64,000 nt of DNA from Dermacentor variabilis (lineage: Eukaryota > Arthropoda > Arachnida > Ixodida > Ixodidae), in contig NC_134577.1 of NCBI RefSeq assembly GCF_050947875.1, positions 66,591,639 to 66,655,638 of the forward strand. Reading direction: 5' to 3'. A program made the position numbers and the translations under genes. A model generated the notes under the pieces. The model was not told where the DNA came from, searched no databases, and worked only from the letters and a program-made list of their open reading frames with translations. Of this stretch, positions 1 through 8,376 are shown one piece after another (positions within the stretch are counted from its first letter, which is position 1; the number at the start of each line of letters is the position of its first letter).

Positions 1-301
1 TTGTAATCGACATTAAAAGAAAGAAATAGAGATGGTCAGGTGATGTAATGCGTAGGTTTTATAAACGGTGGACCATTAGGTTTACAGAATCGGTGCCAAG
101 AGAATGGAAGCGCAGTTGAGTATGGCAGAAGACTTGGCGGGGTAGTGAAATTAAGGAATTCGCAGGCGTAAGTTGGAATCGATTGCCGAAGGACAGGGGT
201 AATTGGAGATCGGAGGGAGAGGCCTTCGTCCTGCAGTGGACATAAAATAGGCTGGTAATGACGACGACGACGACGACGACGATGATGATGGTGATGATGT
301 A
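1..301 (+). mobile_element. RTE-clade LINE 3' end with trinucleotide tail (unit 1)
   Basis: Translation of this stretch, with frame breaks, gives the C-terminus typical of RTE/BovB-type reverse transcriptases: an IDIKRKK-like stretch, a WTIRVTE-like stretch, an R-W-G-like stretch and a final EAFVLQWT followed by a stop. The simple repeat of ACG then ATG units at 258-300 is the tail. The same 3' end with its own ACG/ATG tail recurs at 13014, 29320, 40690 and 52885. Only the last part of the element is in the window, and the frame is broken, so it is not functional. Clade assignment is from recognised motifs. Confidence 0.7.
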
Positions 302-1560
302 TGCTATAAGTATGTATAGCCTTGCGCATAGAGGACACGGACGCAATAAAGAACGACGGGACACAAGTCCTGCGGCAATGACCCTCGTTGTCTACACCAA
401 CATCCAGCGAGAAAGGACGCGACTCATGCAACAGCCCTGCGACGTACACTGAGATACGAGGGGAGCTTGTGTTGGAGTAGTGCGTATAAGCCGCACTAGT
501 TTTCCACGGCGCCTGAAAGAACACCATTCGGTATTGGCTTCACATGCAAATACGACTTGGTGCCCAGCATGTTCACTCAACCGGGTACTCGTTTCGCTGC
601 CGTAAACTACGCGGTAACGCGCACTCCGCCTTCCTACGCTGCGGCCTTGGGATAGCCGAGCCGTTCACGGCCGTGCGGCATTTATTGTCTACTCGATTCG
701 CTTTCCGGAAGGAAAGCTCGCGGAGGTCCGCGCGATTTCGTGTATTTTGGATACAAAAGAAAGGTGAGCTCAAAGCCATCGGGTGCCCGTGTCGACTTCG
801 TAACCTGCGCAGCGATTGTTCCGTTACGGCAAGTGTAAGGAGACTCGATTAACAACACGTAGCTTAACAGTTTTCGTGTCCTGTGCCTTTCGTGCACGTG
901 AATCAGCCGCACTTGACCAGTCGTGGCCGCGAAACAAGCAAGCCGCATATGACTAGCGTGCACAGAAACAGGGCTGCGCACGCGTCGGTGCCTCGCTGTT
1001 TTGTTTCAGAGGGCATCTCTTGATGACCCGTTCCTGCAGCGAGCGGCGGCGGCGGCCCCGGAACCAAGTGAACGAGCACAAAAGCGAAAGATGAAAGAGC
1101 GAACGCGGAGCAGCTGATGAAAGAGGCGAGCCGCGAACGGCGGCGACCAATGAGAGCGGCCCCTTCAGTGACGTGCGCGCGGTTAACTGGCTTCATCCCG
1201 ACCCGTCCGAACGCTCCTAAAAAAACGTCGTTTCATGCATTGAAGCACAAAAGTAACTGGAACGCCAATGCATTTCTCCACAAAGTTCGGGAGTTAGTAT
1301 CTCGAAACTGGTGTCATCCTGAGAATTCGTTCCAACTGGATGCGCCTTGTGAACTCCACGGCTAGAATTTGTAAATTGCATTATGGGCCATAAAATAATT
1401 AGTTAAAAACTTTATTAGTGAATTATTTTCTTATTCGAATATGAATTTCAATTTTTTGTGCAAGTACTGTCCACCTCTGCGAGTAGACCAGCTCATGAAC
1501 TAGAACTGTGCTATCTGCCACAAGCAAAGTTTAAAAATTTTTGAAAGTGTTCGCTGAAAT
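302..1560. repeat. Shared upstream DNA of GT31 unit 1
   Basis: This stretch has no convincing gene. It is homologous, with indels, to 13210-14480, 40885-42165 and 53075-54345, always between an RTE LINE tail and the promoter-like region of a GT31 copy. Shared landmarks include a GC-rich block near 960-1200 and an AT-rich block from about 1370. The open frames across it differ between copies and look random. Confidence 0.6.
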
Positions 1561-1600
1561 ACCCTGTATGTACAGAATTTTGAGCAACTGAGGATAATCA

Positions 1601-1610
1601 TATATAAAAG
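1601..1610 (+). promoter_or_regulatory. TATA-like box upstream of GT31 copy 1
   Basis: TATATAAAAG lies about 520 bp before the chosen ATG. The equivalent position in the other three units keeps a TATA-like string (TATATGTAAAAG in units 2 and 4, TATATAA in unit 3), followed by a conserved stretch containing GCGCGC and CATTCATG. Conservation at one position suggests a core promoter and a 5' UTR of roughly 400-500 nt. This is inferred; no transcript evidence is available. Confidence 0.4.
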
Positions 1611-2122
1611 CCGCGCACGAACCATTCATAGCGCGCGCCCATTCATGTACTCTCTACTTTTACTTACGCGCACGACACAGCGTACGGTAGATCTGACGCC
1701 GACGTCAGCTGCGAAAGCACGCGGCTACTGGCAGGGCGAGATATCACATCCAGCCGCTATTATTCTATATGATATGTCCTGATGTCGCCCGCACCGTATT
1801 GAGAAAGAACGTCGCCTATTCTACACAGATATCTTGCCCTTTCTGCATGAACAAAAGCTGTAGTTCGAGCAGGTTCCTTGTTAAAGCAAGCACACAAGAT
1901 GTGAAGTTAAGTGTGCCGGCAAGAATATATACATTATTTCTGCGAAGACAGTAACGCAACAGTAAGGCAAGTTTAAACCACATGCTTCCTTTAACTATCG
2001 CTGCTTAAGCAATGAACAAGACGAAGGCTGCCGCCACATGTTAGCGATGTCGCAATTTACACATGAAACGGCATATCAAACTCGCGGGTTTTTCTTTGGC
2101 AATCTTAGTTCCTAACATTAGT

Positions 2123-3103
2123 ATGAAAGGACTCCGGGAAGCTCGTAGGCTTTCGATACTCTCAGCGCTCACCGCTGCTTTTGTCACCATACACGTCTTC
2201 AAGCATGCCCGTTATCAGACTAAACGATCCCCCTCGTCGACGCATTGCGGTCCTGGAAATACGATCCCTGCCATCAACTACCTGACACGGACACCACCGT
2301 TTTGTGAACGGGCTGCAAAGCGACCTTCGGTGCTTATCGGTGTCACTTCAACCACGGACCACTTCGAGGCTCGGGCAGCGATCCGGGATACCTGGGGCGG
2401 CACGGCCCTCAAAATGGCCTTCGTTGTCGTCTTCCTGCTGGGAAAGACACTGGACCAGGAAGTACAGCGCAAGGTATTCGCAGAACACGGCCTATACGGT
2501 GATATCGTTCAGGGAGACTTTCTCGACGCCTACAGGAACCTCACCTACAAGACTGTGATGCTGATCCGTTGGGCTCGGGAAAAGTGCTCGGGCGTTAATT
2601 TTGTGCTGAAGACCGACGACGACATGCTAGTCAGCGTATGGGACCTCGCCGTCGTCGTCAACGGTTTGGAGGGAGTCAAACGCACAATGTGGGGCTATCT
2701 GCATCGCAATACTACACCAATTCGCAACGTATCCTCCAAGTGGTATGTGTCTAGGAAAGAATACGCGCCAGATACCTACCCCTCATACCTCTCGGGGACC
2801 GGATACCTAATATCTGGTGACAGCATTGCCGCACTAGAGGAGCTCACACACGACGAGTGCTTCTTCCCTTTCGAAGACTTCTACCTGACCGCCATCGTTG
2901 CGGAGAGAGCTCAAGTGAGTCGTTTAGGTGTCGACGGCTTCTCCCAAGAACACAGCTGGTTCCATCAGCCGTGCTCGACACCCAGGGTCGTAACGTCTCA
3001 TCATTGGAGCGCGGCGGCATTGCGACAAGAATGGAGTCGCGCTGTCTCCCGGTTGGACTTCGGGCTGTGCGCGGGAATAAAGAAAAGCCAGATGGTGTCG
3101 TAG
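2123..3103 (+). CDS. Beta-1,3-galactosyltransferase-like protein, GT31 copy 1
   Basis: Single-exon 326-residue type II membrane protein. Residues 1-9 form a short basic cytoplasmic tail and about 10-26 a membrane anchor. A stem and the GT31 catalytic domain follow: AAIRDTWG (about 85-92), FLLG (104-107), YGDIVQGDF (125-133) with a potential glycosylation site in NLT (139-141), the metal-binding KTDDDM (163-168), SGTGYL (224-229) and EDFYLT (251-256). Family members transfer galactose (or a related sugar) from a UDP-sugar in beta-1,3 linkage in the Golgi; the acceptor cannot be read here. I chose the ATG at 2123 because it is the first start shared by all four copies (MKGL), has A at -3 and sits just before the anchor. 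The frame is open back to another ATG at 2063 that is not conserved. All key motifs are intact. Confidence 0.85.
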   Translation: MKGLREARRLSILSALTAAFVTIHVFKHARYQTKRSPSSTHCGPGNTIPAINYLTRTPPFCERAAKRPSVLIGVTSTTDHFEARAAIRDTWGGTALKMAFVVVFLLGKTLDQEVQRKVFAEHGLYGDIVQGDFLDAYRNLTYKTVMLIRWAREKCSGVNFVLKTDDDMLVSVWDLAVVVNGLEGVKRTMWGYLHRNTTPIRNVSSKWYVSRKEYAPDTYPSYLSGTGYLISGDSIAALEELTHDECFFPFEDFYLTAIVAERAQVSRLGVDGFSQEHSWFHQPCSTPRVVTSHHWSAAALRQEWSRAVSRLDFGLCAGIKKSQMVS

Positions 3104-3257
3104 ACCATAAAAAAACTGTGACCACTTGTTGTATTCATTTTGGACATAATGTAATCAGCGTTGCCCTAGACAGGTAGGCAGTTAGCGCGGCCCCACTGGA
3201 TTTCACATGTTATTAAATGCGAAGCATTCCTTGGCGAACACTTGACACTTTGACAGC
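3104..3257 (+). other. Conserved 3' flank of GT31 copy 1
   Basis: About 150 bp after the stop is nearly identical after all four GT31 copies, including a short A-run, TTGTTGTATTC and the string ATGCGAAGCATT before the ATCT tract. It is probably 3' UTR. I see no clear AATAAA in it apart from one inside the last codons of the gene. Confidence 0.4.
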
Positions 3258-3348
<91 letters not shown>

Positions 3349-3349
3349 C
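3258..3349 (+). repeat. (ATCT)n microsatellite after GT31 copy 1
   Basis: About 23 perfect tetranucleotide units. The same tract at the same position follows each GT31 copy (16229, 45221, 56094), with different lengths. Frames read through it give repetitive Tyr-Leu-Ser-Ile peptides, which are not genes. Confidence 0.95.
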
Positions 3350-3384
3350 ACCTACCTCTTCGTGTTCTCGTGGTCGTTTCGCTA

Positions 3385-3910
3385 ACTTGGTATGCACCAA
3401 AATTTGCATAGTATGACAAGAGTGTATGACGAACATAAATGATAGGTCATGACATGAATATCATGATATGCGTGTCATGTATGTCATGAAACATCCGCAT
3501 ACGTATTGTTATGCACCAAATTTGGCATAGTAGCAAGAGTGTATTATTCCGAACATACATGATAGGCCATGACACTAATATCATGACATGCGTGTCATGT
3601 AGCTCATGAAACAGCCACCTACGTTTTGGTACGTAGAAAAATCGGCACAGTATAACAAGTGAAAATGACGAATATAAATGACAGGTCATGAAGTATGTGT
3701 CATGTAGGTCATGAACCAGTAGCCTACGTGTTGGTGTTCTCATGGTCGTTTCGTTAACAAGGTATGTGCCAAATGACAACAGTGTAAGACGAACATGAAT
3801 GATAGGTCATAACATGAATGTATTGACATGCTTGTCATGTAGGTCATGAAACAGCCGCCTACGCCTTGGTGCTCTGAGAGTCGTTTCGTTAACTTGGTAG
3901 GCTCCCGCAC
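3385..3910 (+). repeat. ~120-bp minisatellite, about four diverged units
   Basis: Units begin near 3392, 3513, 3632 and 3764. Each contains a GCACCAAAATTTGCATAG-like start, ACGAACATAAATGATAGG and several ATGACATG/CATGTCAT palindromic strings, then a CGCCTACG end. Shorter arrays follow the ATCT tract in the other three units (about 16330-16620, 45390-45840, 56195-56490). Confidence 0.75.
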
Positions 3911-3984
3911 ATTGCTTCGCATTCCTCCAGGGCGACCAATGTGCAGTGGGCGCCATAAGTTTACAGGCCGTGGGACCTGATAAA

Positions 3985-5358
3985 AACCTCAATATCTCCG
4001 CAGCCTTGATACACTGTCCGGTATTCGTATTTCCAATCTGTACAAGCCAGTACAGTGCGTCCTTAAGGAAGAAAATCTCCTCCAGCTAACACACGCCTTT
4101 GCGTTATGCAACTTCACGTACGAGGCGACCATGCACAGATGGAAGGTAGCGTAGAAGGACAAACTCAACGTGCAACTGAGGAAGCTGGTCAAACTAGCGC
4201 TGGGAATCCTCAAGAACACCGAGACAGAGCTCCTGCTGCAACTGGAGGTACACAATACAATTGAAGAAATCTACGAAGCTCAAGAACGGGCTCAATTGAC
4301 AAGACTCTCTGGAACCAAACAGGATAGAGAAATCCTAGCCAAACTAGGCTATGGCACTACAGCAATCGAGAATATATACCAAACCGTTCCGACGGACACG
4401 CGCAACTCCTACACGGTTTGCCCACTCCCGCGGTACATGAACCCCACGCACCATCAACCCAGAAGGCTGGCACGCGGATCGTTCATCCTGCGCGATCTAC
4501 GTGATAAGAAAACCGTAGCCTGTTTCGTCGACGCGGCACAGTACCCGTCCAGGAAGACCGTTGCCACCACGGTCAATAAGCAAGGTGAAGTCACAAACAC
4601 TCTCACAGTCAAGACCCACAAATCCGAGAAAGCAGAACAGGTCGCCGTCGCACTCGCGCTCACAGACACGACCACCAACCACGTCTACACCGATTTACGC
4701 TCGGCGGTCAAAATATCTCAGAAAAGAGCCTTTGCAACACAAGCACTACAGATAGTCAGTACATCCGCACCGCAGCATCACACCATCTGCTTGTTCCCGG
4801 CACACCGCGGAGAGATCGAGGACGCCACTCCCAATCTGAATGAGATGGCTCACAGCAGCGCGCGAGACCTAACCCCCCGCGACGCCACAAATTCTCGTCG
4901 TGACCATCCCAGTGAGAATCGGGGCCCTCCCTCCACATACAACGAGATCACAAAGCACTTTTATCTAGACCGCAGAATATACAGCACCCCTCACAATAAG
5001 CTCACCAGGCCTCAAGCCCTCACGTTCAGAATGCTTCAAACAAACACGTACCCCGCGCAGAACAGACTATATCACTACATGCCTGACCTATACACAACAT
5101 CATAATGCGAAAATTGCCATAGCACACTAGACGTATATCACTTGTTCTGGCGGAAAAAAGAATCAAGACTCCGCCAGGCTACAAGAAGCATTACGTAGCA
5201 CGGACCTGGCGGAGCAGCTCTGGGCCGTCCAGCGAGCCCACTATGCAGCCAGCAAGTTACAACTCCCGGTCCCAACGTGGGAGTAGCGCGCTCTATGGGG
5301 CCTTGCACCCCGTAGCTCGCAGGACGTTTTAGTAAAGTTATTCCATCCATCCATCCAG
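3985..5358 (+). mobile_element. 5'-truncated I-clade LINE with TCCA tail
   Basis: The last 1.4 kb of a non-LTR element: the end of the reverse transcriptase/thumb region, an RNase H domain, a C-terminal tail and a 3' UTR ending in ATTCCATCCATCCATCC. The upstream part (3985-4170) matches, with stops, the same region of the longer element at 36918-40076. 5' truncation is the usual product of target-primed reverse transcription. The last ~260 bp of this insertion are also present in units 2 and 4, so it predates their separation. Confidence 0.75.
4170..5105 (+). pseudogene. LINE ORF2 C-terminus with RNase H domain (remnant)
   Basis: A 311-residue open frame. RNase H signatures in order are CFVDAAQ (first Asp), EKAEQVAVALAL (Glu), VYTDLRSAV (Asp) and LFPAHRGEIEDATPNLNEMA (the His/last acidic region). 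They are followed by the conserved tail YNEITKHFYLDRR and RPQALTFRMLQTNTYP. RNase H removes RNA from the RNA/DNA hybrid during retrotransposition. Endonuclease and most of the RT are missing, so it is a dead fragment. The open frame has simply survived and the ATG is not a real start. Confidence 0.75.
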
Positions 5359-5419
5359 TAAAAGCGAACAACATTGTTGTAGGATATTACTGGCTACGGT
5401 CACAATGTGCTCAGAAATT

Positions 5420-5830
5420 TTATGTTTTCTAACATTCTTTAGTTCTTTTGACGCCGACTGTTCGTCAAAAGTATATTAACCTCTCGTGTCATGTTTCTCG
5501 TTTCCGGAAAAGTGCCCCTTCGCTGACGACGAGCTTCTGTTCCGGGGCCACGTCATCAGCGAATTTGGAGTCCGCCCTCACCCGCAGAAGACAGCTGCCA
5601 TGTCGAAGTAACAGCAGCCTATTAACAAGAAGGCAGTGCGTAGATTCCTTGGCATGTGTGCCTTCTGCAGGCGCTTCTTCAAGGCCTTTTCACGCATCAC
5701 TGAGCCGTTCATGCATATAACTAAATGTGGATGTGGAGTTCAATTGCCGCGCGACTGGCCGCTCGAAACACTTTACGTGTATTCTTTCTCGCTCGGAAAA
5801 GACAGTTTTACGTAGCACGTGTTGAGGAAC
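5420..5830 (+). pseudogene. Gypsy-type reverse transcriptase/connection remnant (unit 1)
   Basis: Across frames one can read FRGHVISEFGVRPHPQKTA, then KKAVRRFLGMCAFCRRFF, then FSRITEPFMHITKC. These match the segment of Gypsy/Ty3 polymerases just after the catalytic aspartates. Stops and frame changes show decay. The same remnant follows the I-LINE tail in units 2 and 4. Confidence 0.6.
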
Positions 5831-6060
5831 ACAAATCTGTAACGGGAGTTTTTCATGTCACTCTACAATTTTCTCATTGGCACCTTTAATCGAATTCTAA
5901 TCTTTGGGAAGTTGATTAATTAAGACTAATTATGTAATTAAAAGGAATGGAAAGAATAGTTTGACTATCTCCAAGAGACGGCAAACATTACCTTTGTTCC
6001 GTCCAGCTACTTGGTATTTGCATATTTCTAATAGTCTGGCTAAAGTTATGTGGGACATCT

Positions 6061-6062
<2 letters not shown>
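5830..6062 (+). repeat. AT-rich interspersed repeat ending at a (TA)n tract
   Basis: Non-coding stretch ending GGGACATCTTGCATATA. It recurs in the same order at 17365-17597 and 57240-57472, each time running into a (TA)n array. Its sequence resembles a dispersed tick repeat I have seen associated with TA arrays, but I cannot name the family. Confidence 0.4.

Positions 6063-6153
<91 letters not shown>
6063..6153. repeat. (TA)n microsatellite
   Basis: About 45 TA dinucleotides. It forms the left border of the palindromic element at 6196-6662; a second TA array forms the right border. Confidence 0.95.
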
Positions 6154-6154
<1 letters not shown>

Positions 6155-6195
6155 AACGAGAAGAAAGGGGGTTAACCGAGGGCTCGATTTTTATT

Positions 6196-6658
6196 AGTCA
6201 TATCATAAGAAGCCAACAAACACTGACACCAAGGACAACATAGGGGAAATTACTTGTGCTTAATAAATGAAATAAAGAAACGATAAATTAATGGCAATTA
6301 AAGTGGATGAAAAAACAACTTGCCGCAGGTGGGAAACGAACCCACGAAATGTTGTGCGTTCGGTTCTACGTCCGCCGCCAAGGTCTGTGAGTGGTGGCGC
6401 TGGCTAACACTCCCAGGGTTCTACTAGGACACATAAATACCCAAGGAAGTGGATGGGAAAACGACGCCGCGGTAGCTCAATTGGTAGAGCATCGCACGCG
6501 AAATGCGAAGGTTGTGGGTTCGGTTCCCACCTGCGGCAAGTTGTTTTTCATCCACTTTAATTTCCATTAATTTATCGTATCTTTATTTCATTTATTAAGC
6601 ACAAGTAATTTCCCCTATGTTGTCCTTGGTGTCAGTGTTTGTTGGCTTCTTATGACAT

Positions 6659-6662
<4 letters not shown>
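6196..6662. mobile_element. Palindromic tRNA-derived element (foldback SINE)
   Basis: The left arm 6196-6345 is the near-perfect reverse complement of the right arm about 6512-6662. Both arms carry the 3' half of a tRNA-like head (GCCGCAGGTGGGAAACGAACCC on the left is its reverse complement), then a ~125-bp body ending CTTCTTATGAYATGAC. The centre (6346-6465) is unpaired. Two copies of a tRNA-headed SINE in inverted orientation, or one foldback element, would give this. TA arrays flank both sides. Only the right half has a counterpart at 46874-47057. Confidence 0.6.
6466..6538 (+). tRNA. tRNA-like head of a SINE (not a confirmed tRNA gene)
   Basis: The 73 nt fold into a full cloverleaf: acceptor GCCGCGG/CTGCGGC, D stem GCTC/GAGC, anticodon stem TCGCA/TGCGA, T stem GTGGG/CCCAC, with pol III A-box (TAGCTCAATTGG) and B-box (GGTTCGGTTCC). 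The anticodon loop CGCGAAA has G instead of the near-universal T33 and would give CGA (Ser), yet there is no long variable arm as Ser tRNAs have. It continues directly into a SINE body. I therefore read it as a tRNA-derived promoter of a SINE. Confidence 0.5.

Positions 6663-6706
<44 letters not shown>
6663..6706. repeat. (TA)n microsatellite
   Basis: Right border of the palindromic tRNA-derived element. The counterpart in the second large copy is at 47058-47110. Confidence 0.95.
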
Positions 6707-6709
<3 letters not shown>

Positions 6710-7224
6710 AGGGGGATTTAAGAAACAGGAATTTAGAACACAGATTATCTTATAGTAGTACAGATAGCTTTTACGTAGGGAACACAAATATGTTGCTAAA
6801 TGTATACACTGCTTCCAATATTGCTTTGAAACCTTTTTTACTCTAAAAATACTGCAGGCTTGATTGACTCCTCCAACGGACAAGTTTTGTTTTTCAACGG
6901 CGTGCGAAGTGGATGAGAATCGTATGTGTCGAGTAGGCAATACTAACGGATTATGAAGCAAGTGCTATACCAAGCGGTATACGGCGTTACACACGCCGTA
7001 GGTATGCAAAACTCACTGAAATGAGACCCAGCAAAGGTCATTCACAAGCAGTAGCCGTCAAGCGCAGAAAGACTCACTCAGTCTCGCAGATGAAAAATTG
7101 TATCCAGCGAGATTCATCCACCACAGCGGCTTTGGCAGTGGCTTTGGCATTCTGCTGCTGCAACGAGGTCGTGTGTTCTATTGCCAGTGGTATTGCAAAA
7201 ACGCTTGTGGGCCGTGCTGTGGGT
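6707..7224. other. Unrecognised stretch, no gene
   Basis: Conserved in copy B (47111-47560), with no coding signal or known repeat that I recognise. Copy B lacks about 540 bp that correspond to roughly 7140-7680 here. Confidence 0.4.
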
Positions 7225-7337
7225 GCCTCATTAAGATCCCAAGTTGGTCAAAATAAATGGGAAGTCCCCCACTCGGACGTGCTTTATAGTCAGATCGTGG
7301 TTCTGGCACGTAATATCCCCAGAATTTTGTGTAATTG
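7225..7337 (+). mobile_element. 3' part of a tick-type SINE
   Basis: The order GGTCAAAATAAATGGGAAGTCCCCC, then a CTTTATAGTCAGATCGTGGTTCTGGCACGTAA-like segment and CCCCAGAATTT, matches a short repeat that I recall as very common in hard-tick genomes (tRNA-derived, Ruka-like). The 5' tRNA-related part is missing. A reverse-oriented member is at 21735-21890. Family name not verified. Confidence 0.5.
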
Positions 7338-7594
7338 AAGGTAATCCAGGCGGAATCGCTCGGACTCATCCTAACCAACATCGGACTAAAAAGTTTTGCC
7401 CTAAAGGCGAAGCGTGGATTGCGATGGCAAATTATTAGACACCCATACGGAGCTAGTAGTGTCAGCGGCATAAACTGCTAGCGTAAACATTCGCTTACTA
7501 ACTAAATTAACAATCACGTTGTCACGCGCACAGAGGCAAACACAAACACATCTCACTCGGTAACTGCGGACACTCCTCAAAACGCTGGCGTTAT

Positions 7595-7800
7595 GAAGAG
7601 CGGCGGCAGCGGCGAGCGAATTTACCCTACGTGCTGCCTCTCGTTTCAGCACGATCTGGGCGCGCGAGAACGCAGCGCACACGAAGCCATCAACTACGTC
7701 AGGTCGGCTAGCCTTCAAACACACCGGAGATACCCTCCAAGACGGGCGCCGTCAACGCAGCTGCAGTAGAAGAGGTGATGCACACTAAATGCCCCATGCC
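7595..7800 (+). repeat. Dispersed repeat, 5' portion (intact hAT target)
   Basis: Homologous to 17683-17720 plus 19675-19860. The string CCCTACGTGCTGCCTCTCG is uninterrupted here, whereas in the second copy the CCTACGTG octamer is duplicated around a 1954-bp insertion. The repeat resumes at about 10060. I do not recognise the family. Confidence 0.55.
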
Positions 7801-7867
7801 CCCTTCCCCTTACTGTTAGCCCCGAAAACAAACTACAGGGGCGCTGCGAGCGCCACTCGAGTAAAGT

Positions 7868-8171
7868 CCCTTAAACTTCGTAAAGTCGTGCCACGCTTTG
7901 ATGAATGCGGCCTCCTCCTCGCGCGCTCTGGCCGAGGTCGACACCGAGTCGCTATTGGCCTAATAGCATCACGTGGGCCCTCGCGCCGTGCATCAGCGCC
8001 ATTTTTACTCGAGAAGCGTGTACGGAGTGGCGAGGAGCGCATGTTGGCGCCGTTGCTACGCTCGAGCAGTGTTGGCGGCGCCACGGTCGAGGAGGGAGCG
8101 TAAAAGAGAGGAGAAACGAGGAGGAATGAAGGCGGAGGAGGAGAGTGTCGCTACTTTACGAAGTTTAAGGG
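7868..8171. mobile_element. MITE-like element with 19-bp inverted ends
   Basis: The ends CCCTTAAACTTCGTAAAGT (7868-7886) and ACTTTACGAAGTTTAAGGG (8153-8171) are perfect inverted repeats around 266 bp of GC-rich, non-coding DNA. I see no clear target-site duplication. Overlapping basic frames across it (both strands) are artefacts of the GC-rich interior. Copy B has it at 47741-48042. Confidence 0.6.
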
Positions 8172-8209
8172 GACAGCGACCGAACTCTGCTAGAGTTCGG
8201 GCGCTGTCC
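8171..8209. other. Strong hairpin beside the MITE end
   Basis: GGACAGCG and CCGAACTCT pair with AGAGTTCGG and CGCTGTCC around a GCT loop: 17 pairs with one A-G mismatch. Perfectly kept in copy B (48042-48080). Confidence 0.6.
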
Positions 8210-8341
8210 GGGCGCATTGTGCAGTTTTTTCGTTTTTTCGCCCTCCTTCTCTCTGGTTGCATACTTATGGCGGTCGTCTGAAATACATTTTTACGACGTT
8301 TTTATTCGCGAAAATTTATTCAAAGGGCTTATTTCTTAGAC

Positions 8342-8376
8342 GACACTGTAGCTCTCAAAGGCAACGCTACAGTGTC
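8342..8376. other. 11-bp perfect hairpin
   Basis: GACACTGTAGC and GCTACAGTGTC separated by 13 nt. Identical in copy B (48213-48247). No coding context. Confidence 0.5.

Noticed and set aside
258..452. Met-rich and His-rich frames (also at 13133, 12998, 29890, 40825, 53004)
   Set aside because: They are translations of the ATG tail of RTE LINE ends.
3258..3349. Regular repeats that might be read as a CRISPR array
   Set aside because: Tetranucleotide microsatellite without spacers, in eukaryotic DNA.
5930..6155. Frames made of repeated Ile-Tyr on both strands (also at 17496, 17563, 47036, 57338, 57369)
   Set aside because: They are translations of (TA)n arrays and have no unique sequence.
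6466..6538. Functional tRNA-Ser(CGA) gene
   Set aside because: G at position 33, no long variable arm, no pol III terminator directly after, and continuation into a SINE body.
7789..8281. Several Arg-rich frames on both strands
   Set aside because: They lie over a GC-rich MITE and its hairpin; no known domain.
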